Shown here one piece after another: positions 1-12,100 of a stretch of 63,614 bases of DNA. Under the pieces are notes generated by a model. The model was not told where the DNA came from. It saw only the letters and a program-made list of their open reading frames with translations, and did not search any database. Each line of letters begins with the position of its first letter. Position 1 is the first letter of the stretch. Made by a program: the position numbers and the translations under genes. The DNA comes from Phytophthora quininea (taxonomy: Eukaryota; Oomycota; Peronosporomycetes; Peronosporales; Peronosporaceae), in the NCBI GenBank assembly GCA_011947345.1, contig JAAVTG010000241.1:1-63614 (forward strand), given 5' to 3'.

Positions 1-175
1 TTTACTGCGAGAGAAATGGGGCTCCAGGAGATGCAGGAGTGGTGGCAGTACCAGGACAACTCCGCTATGTCATTCAAGGATTGACGACAGGCCAAAAGTA
101 CGCTATTCGTGTGCGAGCGCACAGTGACGAAGGATACGGCTATGTCGCTAGTATCCCATCGTATCAGATCCCACG
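1..175 (+). repeat. Near-identical patch shared with 54029-54203 (inverted)
   Basis: The first about 175 bases match the reverse complement of 54029-54203, with one substitution noticed (position 14 area, GAGAG versus GAAAG). Directly downstream the two copies drop to loose paralogue-level similarity. The patch may continue to the left of the window. Confidence 0.7.
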
Positions 176-3100
176 ATCAACACCGTCCGCGCCGGTTGAC
201 GCCCAACTGCTGGCTTTATCCAGTAAATTTCTTAAAGTGCGTTGGTCTACTCCCACTAACATTGGAGGGACTTATATTCTCTCCTATAAAATCCAGTGGG
301 CTACATCCATTGATTTTCGAGTGGAATACAGGAAAACAGATATTTGGTTGGACCCCAGGACTCAGGACCATTTTATTTCAACATTCCTGTAACGAGTGGG
401 ACGAATTACTTTGTTCGTCTAAATGCTGTGAACAGCCAAGGCGATGGGCCGATGGCCATTCCGAACCCAAGTAGTGTCAAACCTTCAGATCGCACACCAG
501 GCCAACCTGAGGAGGTTGCAGCGACAGCCATGTCAAGCAATACCATTTTCGTGGAGTGGCAACCGTCATCAACAGATACATTTGCGTATGGTGGAGATGG
601 CGGACTCTCCATCACACAGTACATGATCGAATGGGATATTTCATCCACGTTTGACTCACCTGCTGCGTTTGCGCTCGTCAGTGGCACGAAGCGTTCATTT
701 ATTATTGGCGGCGATGATGTCGTTACTGGCGTGAGATCAGATGTCCTTGTCACTGGATACTCATATTGTGTCCGAGTCACTGCTTTCAATGCAAAGGTGC
801 TAGTGTACCTGCACCGGCTTCCCTCATCAGTTATCGTTACCAATCAGCCTCCTACCCCACCACAATACTTAAATCTCAGCGTGGCGTCGGCAACGTCTGT
901 GAAAGCTCAGTGGACCAATCCTTTGTTTGATGGCGGTGCAAGCCTGAAATCCTATGAAATTGAGTGGGACGACCAGGATGACTTTTCTAGTGGACAGAGT
1001 TCCAGTGCAACGGTTCCGATTGTTCGCGAGATGCAGTCAATAATGCTGCAGAGTAATGTCGTTAACGAAGAGCAATTTGTGGATGCGACCGTGAAGGTAG
1101 TGAATGAAGAGCAGGTTGTACGGACAACGTTTACGGGTGTGGACGAAATTCAGTTGATCAAAACGACAAATAATGCACTGGTGGATGAGATACAGCAAGT
1201 AGTAACGTCAGCCACAGACCGCGACGAGGTGCAGGAGTTGCGCTTGGATGGAAATGACGTTGATGAAATTCAAGCTATTCGTACAATTATTCCTGATACT
1301 TTGGAGGTCCAGCAGATCCAAGTCGGTGTGGCTCGCATTTCTGAAGTTCAATCGATAACTTTCTTACTTTCAGGAGCTGCTGCAAGTCCTCAACCTTCCA
1401 TAACCGGGTCGCTCTTTCTCTCCTTTGATAGCAGTATTTGCACCCATTGTGTAAGTAAAATGTATCAGCGCACGACGGATCTCATATCGGCGGTGCAACC
1501 AACTGGAACAGCTCAAATGGTTAAGAACGCACTAATGGCTCTTGCGAATATTGACAATGTCGATGTGACAAGGACCTCCAGCGACGCTGGTAACGTCCGC
1601 ACTATCGTGTTTTCAATCATCTTTTCTGGTAACGCAGTTGCAGGAAATGTTCCAACGATTGGGATTGATTCGTCAATTACTGTGGGTGGTGCCCAGGTTG
1701 GTGGTATACCGACAGCAGCAACAGAGGTGACAGCTGGAAGCGAAGTCGCGTATAACGCAGCGTCTGTTTTCACGGTCACGTACACATGTGAATCGTACTC
1801 TGATCCGTACGCGATTACAACGTTCAGCACTCCTTGCACGCCTGCATCGACCGATGGAATTTGTACTGGATGTGTGACGGCTTTCGACGGGACGACATTT
1901 ACCATTTCACAAAGTTTAGCTGCAGCGACTTACGTGGCAACTGGGGCCAAGCTGATCGCTGGGGTTTGCTCATTTGAAGCAGGGGTCGTCACAAATTTGG
2001 CCAATTCTGCGACGATCACTGTTCCATTAACTGATGTTGGCAAGTATTGCAGCTCGTTTTCCAGCCAAACATTCAATTTGTACAAAGCACCTAGATTTTC
2101 TACAGATATCCCTCTGAAGACGGCGCAGAATACAATTTCAAGTGGCAGCGTTGTGGGAGGGCTCTTAACGGGTCCGATTGATTCGGTAACCATTACGCGG
2201 AGCGAGTCTATTTCCTCGGCGTTTGTTGGCTCAGTATACACGGTAACATTTCGAAAACGGTCAGGTTCCGTCCCGTTGCTTGCATGCAGTACTCCAGTTG
2301 CTTTATCTCCACCTGTATTGTGCCCCCAGCCCACTAGAATCACGATTGGGAGCATGATCACTGGCACATTTACGATAGGTCTCCTTAGCCAAGATAACGC
2401 TGCCCTTATTGCTTCGAATCCGTCTGTCAATCCAGCTCCGACTCCGCAGTATACAAGCGCAATTCCCTGGGATGCAAGTGAGGCAACGATGAAAGCGATC
2501 TTGGAAGGTACTCTTACTACTTCCGGCAACAAAATGCTGTTTGGAACGGTGTCCGTCAAGCGGACGGTGTATTCTCAGACAGGAACGAAGTGGTCTGGGG
2601 ATTCACGTGGCAAATTACGTTTACAAGCCGAGGGTGGAATATTCCCAGAATGGTAACGACATCAACTTTGACGAGTCCAAGCAGCGACGCCATAACCATA
2701 AGCACGGAAGATGCAACACATCCTTTGAATCCGTTTGCAAATAGCCGTGACGGCAACCAGGTCGGCGGATCTATGACGTTGAAGTTTGGAGACGTTACGT
2801 CTTCAATACCTTGCCAAATTGGTGTCTCTACAGTACTACAATCGCCAGATTTACGCATCGAAGACACACTTATGGAAAGTTTCATGCTGACCCAGTTTAA
2901 TATTCATACCGCAGTATGGCGCTCACCTGCCACGCAGGCACGAGGGTTTACTTGGACTATTATCTTTCTGACCCTTCTACACCAGGAAATCTTGGTTTGA
3001 TAAAGATCGTATCCTCCCAGCTAACAGGGGCCGGAGTGCGAGCTGCCGTTTTCGAGACTGTCAAAGGAAACCAAATCGGCGGAACTTTTCAGCTGAGCTT

Positions 3101-6100
3101 CAACGGCGAAACAACCGAGCCCATATCGTATGCGGCAGCAGATACGGAGATGCAAACGAAATTGAACAAACTCAGCACTATTAAACCCAGCAAAGTGATA
3201 GTCCAGCGCGGAGCTCCAACATCAAACCAAGTGTTTGGCTACACATGGTATATTACCTTTTATTCATCCGTTTGGGTAGACCCTACGAGCGATCACTCAG
3301 AGATGTTCCAGGTAACTGGGTTGGGTCTTCAGCTGCTTGGGATGACGTCTGGGAGTCCGGTTATTCAAAGGCTTGGGGGCGCCATGTTGGCCACACGTTT
3401 CCGCTGACGTGTATCAAAGACGGCCTCACAACGACAGCGAACGATGCGACTCTGAGCTGCGTTGCTAGCGTAAAACGCTTGGAGTTGGACCAATTGCTGG
3501 AACATTTACTGTCACACTAAATTCAGGTCCCCGTCTGTTAATCACATGGCGATTAAAGGATCTATGACGAGCCCTCCGATTCCGCACAATGCGTGGGGGT
3601 CAAAACAAGATAGTGGAAACACAGGGACGTCGGTCGAAGAGATTCTCGAGCAAATGGCGAATATCGGTGATGTGGCTGTCTCAAGAACAACCATACCAGA
3701 TAGTAGTGGTGGGTACGAGTGGACTGTGACGTTTTTACGAGATGCTAGTGATTCTGCTCATCCTTGTGAACAACTTGATGACTCGGGAGGCGCTGGCTTG
3801 CTTTGTAATTCTCCAGGAAATGTCCCACTAATGGTTGCGAATCCTGTTACCCTTTCAATCACTACTTATCCTTTAGCAGTTGCGAGCAACCCGCGCGCTG
3901 CTGTCACCTAAAGCAAAATGGAGCTATTTTGCGCGGTGATTTTACAGACTTCAGGGTGCAAGGAGATGCAGGTACTTCCCAACGATTTACTGTCACAGTT
4001 GCATGCTCAAATAATGTGGGTACTTCTTGTACCGTTACGTATTTCACTATTGTATCTGGTGGACAGATGATGGCAACCCATCTTTTACCGCAAGATCGTT
4101 TTACTGTGGGGACATCTTCGTGCATTTTCCAAGTGGCAAGCGTGGATGTTGTTGCTGGCCATGTTAATGTGAACTCTAAAGCGTGCGCTGACTTCGATTC
4201 TACTACGACGTCCGCGATGGGAATATCCATGTTGTTGCCGTGGAACGCCGATGAAACTCTTGTTCAGCGTGTTCTAGAAGCCGCAACCACCGTCCAAATA
4301 CCCACAACTTATGATCGCAAGGTAAATGTTGACAGAGGCATCATTGGAAAGTATGGAGAGATGTCATGGCTAGTTCGCTTCATTTCAAACCCAGGATTCA
4401 CCCCTCCTGGCGCTGGCAATATACCCAACATTGTTACTTCTTTCACACCAGAAACAGGTTCAAGTGGGTACGCTGTAACGGTGACACAGGTTACTCCCGG
4501 ATCGCAGGGTCTGAGCGGCACTTTCCTGCTCGACTTTCGTTCGTCTTCTTTTGACCCCCGCGTAGTACCTTTTGACGAGGATCCTGATCGTTTGCAGAAG
4601 AAATTGAGCGAAATGGATACGATCGGAGACGTGAGTGTGATACGTTTAGAGTATCCATCAACTGTTACGGGATGTACAGATTCGCTCTGTTCTGGCGGGT
4701 GGGACGATACACCGGTTAATAATCCTGGGACTCGTGGAGGTTATCGCTGGAAAATTCGCTTTGTGCAAGTTACGGGAGAGTTCAACGGTTTCACGTTTCC
4801 TCCTGGCAGCGGCAATGTCGCTCCGTTGTCTGTCACGTTTCCTTCGCTAACCGGAAATGGCGCGTCTGTTGATGTCTACACAAACACCCAAGGTTCTTCA
4901 CCGATCTTAGGGACCTTCACACTAAACACGACTTCCAATCAAACGCCAATGCTCCCGTATTCATCATCTGTTGCTGCGATAGAAAAGCCATGGAAGGCAT
5001 GGGCCTTTTCGGCGAAGTCAATGTTGCGCAAGGGTATTTGATGACACAAAAATATTGGGTGCAACTGCAACTCTAGCGCAGGATGGTTCATTTGCTACAA
5101 TAACAGGTATTGATGATATTCGCCAGTTTATTGCCCCAGGCGATAACATTCGATTTGGGTCTTCCGCCATTGCAGACACCCTAATTGGCTCTAATGGAGA
5201 CACGCCATTCACCCAAGTAATTGATACGTCCAGAGTGAACGTTTTGCCCCAGTCACCTTTAGTATATGCGTCGGCGATAAGTTCAATGAGAAATCTTTAT
5301 CCGGGTAAGCTCTTGCGCATCGATGGTTTGACGTATCAAGTCCAGCGATCAGGATCTGAGGTACAAATTATCACAGTTACAGTTTCTGTGAGCTCTGGCC
5401 CCTGAGCTCAAACAGCTTTCAACTACAGTTAACTCGTGGTGGGATACAAAGTACTTCAAGCACAGCGCTACCGTTTAATGCCGCCGCGTCTAGTGTTCAC
5501 GATGCACTTTATGGTTTACTATACGCGCTTGATGCAACCTCACAACCGGAGGATATTGTAGTATCTCGGGCTGGGCCTCTTCTCACTTCAAGTGGCACAA
5601 GGAAAGGGTATATATACTATGTCTATTTCCTTGGTGATTCGGTTGCTGGCGACGTCGCTCTGTTAACGGCCAGTGCTGTCACAGCTCCAACTACGGTTGT
5701 GATTGCTGTTGTCACGCACGGCGGCCAGTTACCACACCAACGACTATCTCTTGCGACTGAATCTGGCCAAGTTACAGACTCGCAGGGCTACTATCAACTA
5801 TCCTTAGATAACGCGATATTTTCAAGTTGCATTGAGTGGGGAGCTCCTGCGAGCGATTTGGAAGCCGCGTTGGAAACTCAACTATCTACGGGAAATGTGA
5901 TTGTTACCAGGAGTGGAAACGGGACTTCCCAAACTGAAATTCAACGCATTCGCATGACGTCTAATACAATGGTAACGAGCACAGCAGGGTTATTCAGGCT
6001 GCAATTTACACTCAATGGGCAAACTGCTGCGACTCCTGCGGCATGCTTACCCTACGGAATTTCAGATGAAGATCTCCAGAGTGCTCTCAATGCTCTGGGA

Positions 6101-9100
6101 AATCTAGGCAATTTGAATAATGTCCCCCATATTAACGTTACGCGGGATGGAGATGGATCTTCGGATTGGGGGTATGGCTACGAGTACTTAATTAATTTTC
6201 GAGGGCCTCTTTCTGGTGGCTACAGTCGTGTAGTTGGCAACGTCTCTCAGCTGGAAGTCGGCATTTGCTCATCTGGAATGGTTGCGGGAGTCTATCCGAC
6301 TATCACTGCCGAAACTATACGTGAAGGATCAGCAGGTTTTACGTACGACATTTTCTTTTGGATTACAAGCTCACATCATACGTTAGCCGCCTTTTCTAAA
6401 GACCAAGGATAATGACAACGTCTGCGCGGCGGTTAGCCAAACCGGTGGCAGCGTCCGTAAAATTTCTGTTAAAATGTTGGAGTTTGGTGGAAGTAGAGAG
6501 GTACAAGCCCTAACTATTACGGATACTACGATTTCTGGAGGATATAAGCTGCAGTTTGCAGGAACCTCTACATGGACAAGCTGCATTCCGTTCACGGCAA
6601 CTGCTACTGATCTCACTAGCGCTTTAGTTTTACTTTCCCATATTGGCGCTGGTGGAGTTATGGTATCTCGTGATACGAACCCATTGCAGTTCCCTAATGG
6701 GTACATTTATCGGATCACCTTTGTCAGTGATCTCGTTACAGGCAATATCCCTTTGATGCAAGCGCAACAGTATGGCACATCCGTATGTGCCATTGTGGTT
6801 GCAACTACGAATGTCGGTATAGGTAGTGTGGTTGACGGAGGTATCTCAACAGAAGAATTTTCATTAACGAGTGTCTACGATGGCGAAAACGCGGTTGATA
6901 CGCATATTGCTTACAGCGTATCACAGCCATTCAGTGTGATGAGCGATCTGTTTGAAATTCAGCAGTTGACAATTACCAATCCGAACAATAATATTGCTTT
7001 AACAGCTACGTATACACTTACGGTGTTGGGTACAACGACAACCCCAATTCCATGGAATGCAGATGAAATCGTTTTGCAGACTGCAATCCAAACGGCAATA
7101 TATACCACCATACCAGCTGTAAGCGATGGAGATGTTGTGGTAACCAGACGAACAGATTCAAATTTAGCTCCCCTTGGCTTCATTTACACTATATACTTTA
7201 GTGGGGCAACGTTGGCTGGAAATTTGCCTGCCATTGTTGTAGTTACGCCTGCAACGGCACCAAATATTGACTCTTCCAACGTCATCCAGTCGACGGTAAG
7301 GAACGGAGTAGATGGCGCAGTTCCATTATCGGCAAACTCTATTCCACTTGCCACACCTTCTGACTCGACGATTTCGTCAAGATTTTTATCAAGCGTCCCC
7401 CAACAAACATTGGATATACAAAGTGAACGGCTTCTTGTGGACAATCAAGTTCAAATCTTTCCTCGGCAATGTCCCGAAGCTCGGAACACAAACTGACACA
7501 CTCACTGGTGGAACAGTGACAATTGTGGACGATTTTGTCCCAGGGTCAGCGTCTACCTCGTACACGATCCCTAACCTTCTTGCTGGCATAAATTATTACG
7601 TGCACGTTGCGGCCTCAACGGATGTTGGAATTGGTGCATTTACAGCACCCGCGTCTATTATTCCAAGTGACACAGCATCTGCGGTGCAGAATATCGAGGC
7701 AGGATATGCTCTACAAGCGTGAAGTGCAGGAGGTCAGACTCGCTGCAACTCATGTCGCGGAGATCCAGGCGATTACAACCCAGGCAGCGAGCATACCTGA
7801 GGTTCAAACGTTGCAAACTTTCGAAACGCCAGCGCTGTGCCCTGGTGGTCTGTGTATTCAAGGCTCTATTGCTTACCGTGTGCCGACGGTGCAGACCATC
7901 ACAATTTGGTCTACGGCAACGATTCTGTCAGGAACGTTTACTTTGTCGTTTGTCAGAGAGGTCATCGATGTAAACCATCCGGGCAGTTTCAAGTCAATTG
8001 GGGTGCCGACCACTGCTATCCCCTGGAATGCTCCTGCGGGCACAGTGAAGAGTGCTCTTACAAGCGCAGCGGGTGCTGCTGTCACTCCTAGCGATATTGT
8101 TGTAACGCGAGATGGCGACGCATCGGTGGACTTCAACTTTGGATATGTGTTTCAGATCACATTTATTGGGAACGCAGTCGCCGGGGAGACCCAACCGATC
8201 GTCTGCACAGACTCATTCACCACGACGGGAGGTGCAAAGCGATTGCACGGTGGCGATGAATACAGACAATGCCATGGGGACGGACACTGGCATACAGCAA
8301 GTTATTGTCGCCGCGAAGGAATCACTGGTGGCAGGCTCGTACAGCCTGACTTTAAATTTCCTTGGTGCGCAGGTTTCTTCAATCTGCATCCCATTTGACG
8401 CACCTGCGAATGTCATGAGATCTAGCTTGGAGGGAATGACAAACATCGACAAGGTGTATGTGTCGCGCGATGCATACTCCACCAACGGATTCAATGGCTT
8501 TGTGTACAGCATTTTCTTCCATGGCAATGGCGTTTATAGCAACGTGGCACAGCTGGGTTATAGTGTGTGCTCTGGTGGGGCGTTCCAGACACTTCAAAAC
8601 AATGTTATGACGGCAGTTGCGGCATCAGATAAACAACTTCAAACGTCAATTGTGTCAAAACAGTTCGTTAGTGCTGCTAGTATTCAAGCTAGCACTGCTG
8701 ATCAACTTGCAGCAGATCTAAACCAGCTACCTGTGTTTGGAGACGTTTTCGTGTCCCAATCTCTAATGGATGACCAAGGTGGATACATCTGGACGGTGGT
8801 GTTCGACGCGTCTGAAGGAGATGTTCCTCAATTCATCTGCGCCGGCAATACTGCTTTTACACAGTCAGGGGCACAGTGCGTGACAAATACTCTCTCCGAT
8901 GGAAACGTTCTTTCAGGCAGCTTCTTTATCGAGTCGTCTGATCCGATTCCGTTCAACGCCGACGCCCCAACCATGAAAGCGGCGCTGGAGGCCATGTCGT
9001 GGGTTGGTACGGTACAAGTGACTCAATCGGCTCCATCTCCACAACTTGGATACACGTGGAGCATTACGTTCCTGGATTATCATGGTGATGTGCCAGCTTT

Positions 9101-12100
9101 AGTTGTAACGAGCTCGCTGGTGGGAACTGGTAGCCAGATTACCGTTCAAGAAGTACGCAAAGGAAATGCTCTTGGCGGTACTTTCACTCTCGCTTATCTA
9201 GGATCCGTGACGACCCCTATCCAGTGGAACGCTCTAGCCACTGCGGCAGACTCGAACTCAGACGGATCTTCGTTGGAAGAAAAGCTGGAGGCCCTTGCTG
9301 TTATTGGTAAACTCAGCGTTCAACGGTCCGCATCTGCTGATTCTGAGGGTGGATACGCCTGGACCGTGACATTCCTGGACAACGTCTTGAATTCTGGTGA
9401 TCTGCCGCTTATGCAGGTGGGCACAAACTCTCTGACGGGCGAAGGAGCAGTAGTGTTTACAAAAGAAATCACGAAGGGGTCAAATGCGGTGGGTAATCAG
9501 TTGTGGCTTTCATTTGACCCACCGGCAACGGATAACGGCAGTCCCATCACAAAGTACCAAGTGCGATGGGATACATCTTCAACATTCACAACAAGCCCGG
9601 CTGACGTATTCATCTCTGACCCGGAGGTATTGTATCGAACACAGTATATCACAACCAGTGGTCCTAGTCTCGCGTGGTCTAGTGTGAAGTTAGCGTCGGT
9701 AAATGCTGTTCAAAAGCTCACGATCACAACGATTGGCCCGTTCTCATTGTCCCTTCGGGGTGACTCCACCGCTCCCATTCCGGCAGGATCGATTGCAGCA
9801 ATCACGGCAAACAGTCTGCAAGCAGCATTACAAGCTGTCCCCAGCATTGGATTGGTGGATGTAGTTCCAACGGCAAATGCAGGCGAGTTCCAGATTACGT
9901 TTAAGACGTTGCCTGGTGCGTTGCCGCTGATGCAAATTGTGCCCGGAACAGGCTCCCCAGTTGTTGGTACGGTTGTTGCAGTGACAGCAGGAGTCACCAA
10001 CTTCCGCAAGGAAGTGGTCGTGTTTTCGTGTGTGGCCACCGCGGGCACCGTCAAATTCACGTTTGGAATTACGACACCGCCGGTAGAAATTGCATTCAAT
10101 GCGCTGTTGTCGGCCGTAGGGGCACAGCTTACGACAATGCTGGGCGTGGAAGCGGGCAGCGTCAACGTTTACAGTGCACAGGCGTTGCTGTGCGGAGCGA
10201 CTGTATCGGCTGCCAAGGATGTTCGAATCGTCTTCGATCGTGTTTACGGGAATGTTAATCTGGCTGTAGCGCAAGGTAGTGCAACCGGTTCCAACGCTGT
10301 GATTACAGCTAACACGGCCGCGTCTATCGATGGTGTGTTCAATGACAACCCTGCCTTGACCATGAGTGGAACATTCCAAGTAGGTTACCAAGACTCGTAC
10401 ACACAACCATTGAATGCCGCGTCTAGCGCAGATCAGCTGCGGTATGCACTCGAAGACCTCGACACTGTTCAAACCGTGGGTGTTTCGCGCGATCAATCGT
10501 ATCAGGCATTGCCCGGTAAGGTGGACGTAACGGAGGACGAGATCTTCGTGACGTGTTCTTCCGGAGAGGTTTGTGGGTTTGCTTCTGCAAACTACGGACT
10601 CCCGGGCTACATGATCCGTATCGGTGGCGACTGGTACACGATTCGCACGGACTTAAATTCTCCGGGACTGCACAGCACTCGCTTGTATTTGGGCGACTTA
10701 AACGGTCGAGAGATTGGATATCTCGGATCGACAGACACCTTCGTGACAGTCTACGAGTGGGCTAAAGGATACGTGTGGACCATCGACATGCTGAGCGTCG
10801 GATCACCCCTCGGCTACTTACGTCCTAAAGTTCCCCACCTGTCCCCGGCCGACTCTGCGGTGCAAGTGTCTGGAAGTGCGTGCAATAAATGTTACTACCT
10901 GCCCACTCAAACGATGAAGAGACTTACGATGGGGCAGCAATACTATATCGAGGTCTATGCTTACAATGGTATTGGAAAAGGTGACATCCCCACCGGAGAT
11001 CCTGCAACTGCGACACCAAGTCAAGTGCCTAGTGCGCCTTCTAACGTTAATCTGGCTGTTGTCTCTGGACAACAAATCGAGGTTTTCTTCTCGCCGCCTC
11101 CGCTGGCTACGGCTAATGTGAGTCCGAATTTCAACAACGACATTTCGTCATATGTTGTGCAATGGGATACTACCTCCAACTTTAGGCATGGGCGACAAAT
11201 TTGTGCTAGTTGTGCAACCCAATTCATTTCACCAACGTTGACGGTAACAACACCACTGTCGAATTTGCTGACAAGTGGCTCCAAGTTCACGATTGGCGAT
11301 GACACGTGCGTGTTGCAAGTGGCGGGGTCAATACTTAGCCAAACAAGTGTTACCGTTTTGAACCCGCAAAATTGTTTGGGTTTTAGCGGTCAGGCGTATT
11401 CTCTTTTTACTACACGTATCAGCCGGTGACCCTTTCTGGGCCCTCCATTAGTGGATCTCCACCAATTCGCTATGTCATTTCGAGCCTAACACCAGCAATA
11501 ACCTATTATGTTCAAGTTTCGGCAATGAATTCAGTACCGGTCCAACAAATCGCGCTAAGTGGAGATCCCCGAATAACCGCAGGTGGAGCTATCCTTTGTC
11601 TGCAACAACGCAGGACCAGGTACCCGATCCGCCACTATCTGTCTTCCTTTATCCGTTTTCTGCCTCAACGCTCGAGCTCCAAATCCAACCCTCGACGCGA
11701 GATGGAATAGGAACCGGAGGTGCAGGTATCACTGCATTTTGGATTGATGTGGATACTGTCTCCACATTTGATTCTCCTACGAAGAGAACCCCAGTCATAA
11801 TGACCATCGGATCACTTCCAAATCTCTACTCAGGTGGACCATTAATTTACTATGTGACCGGGCTTACGACTGGTACACGCTACTTCGCTCAAGCAAAGAC
11901 CCAGAACTATGTAGGCTACAGCCGTGCTACAGTCTCCCCAAGTGCACAAACGCCAACAAAACACCCCGGAAGTCTTGGTAATGTGAAGGTTAGTACGTTG
12001 ACGGCATCCGACAACCCGATAACTACTGCCACTGTCATTTGGCAGATGCCCCAAGATACTGGCGGCCTTGCGTTGACAGGTAGCAGAGTGGAGTGGTGGC

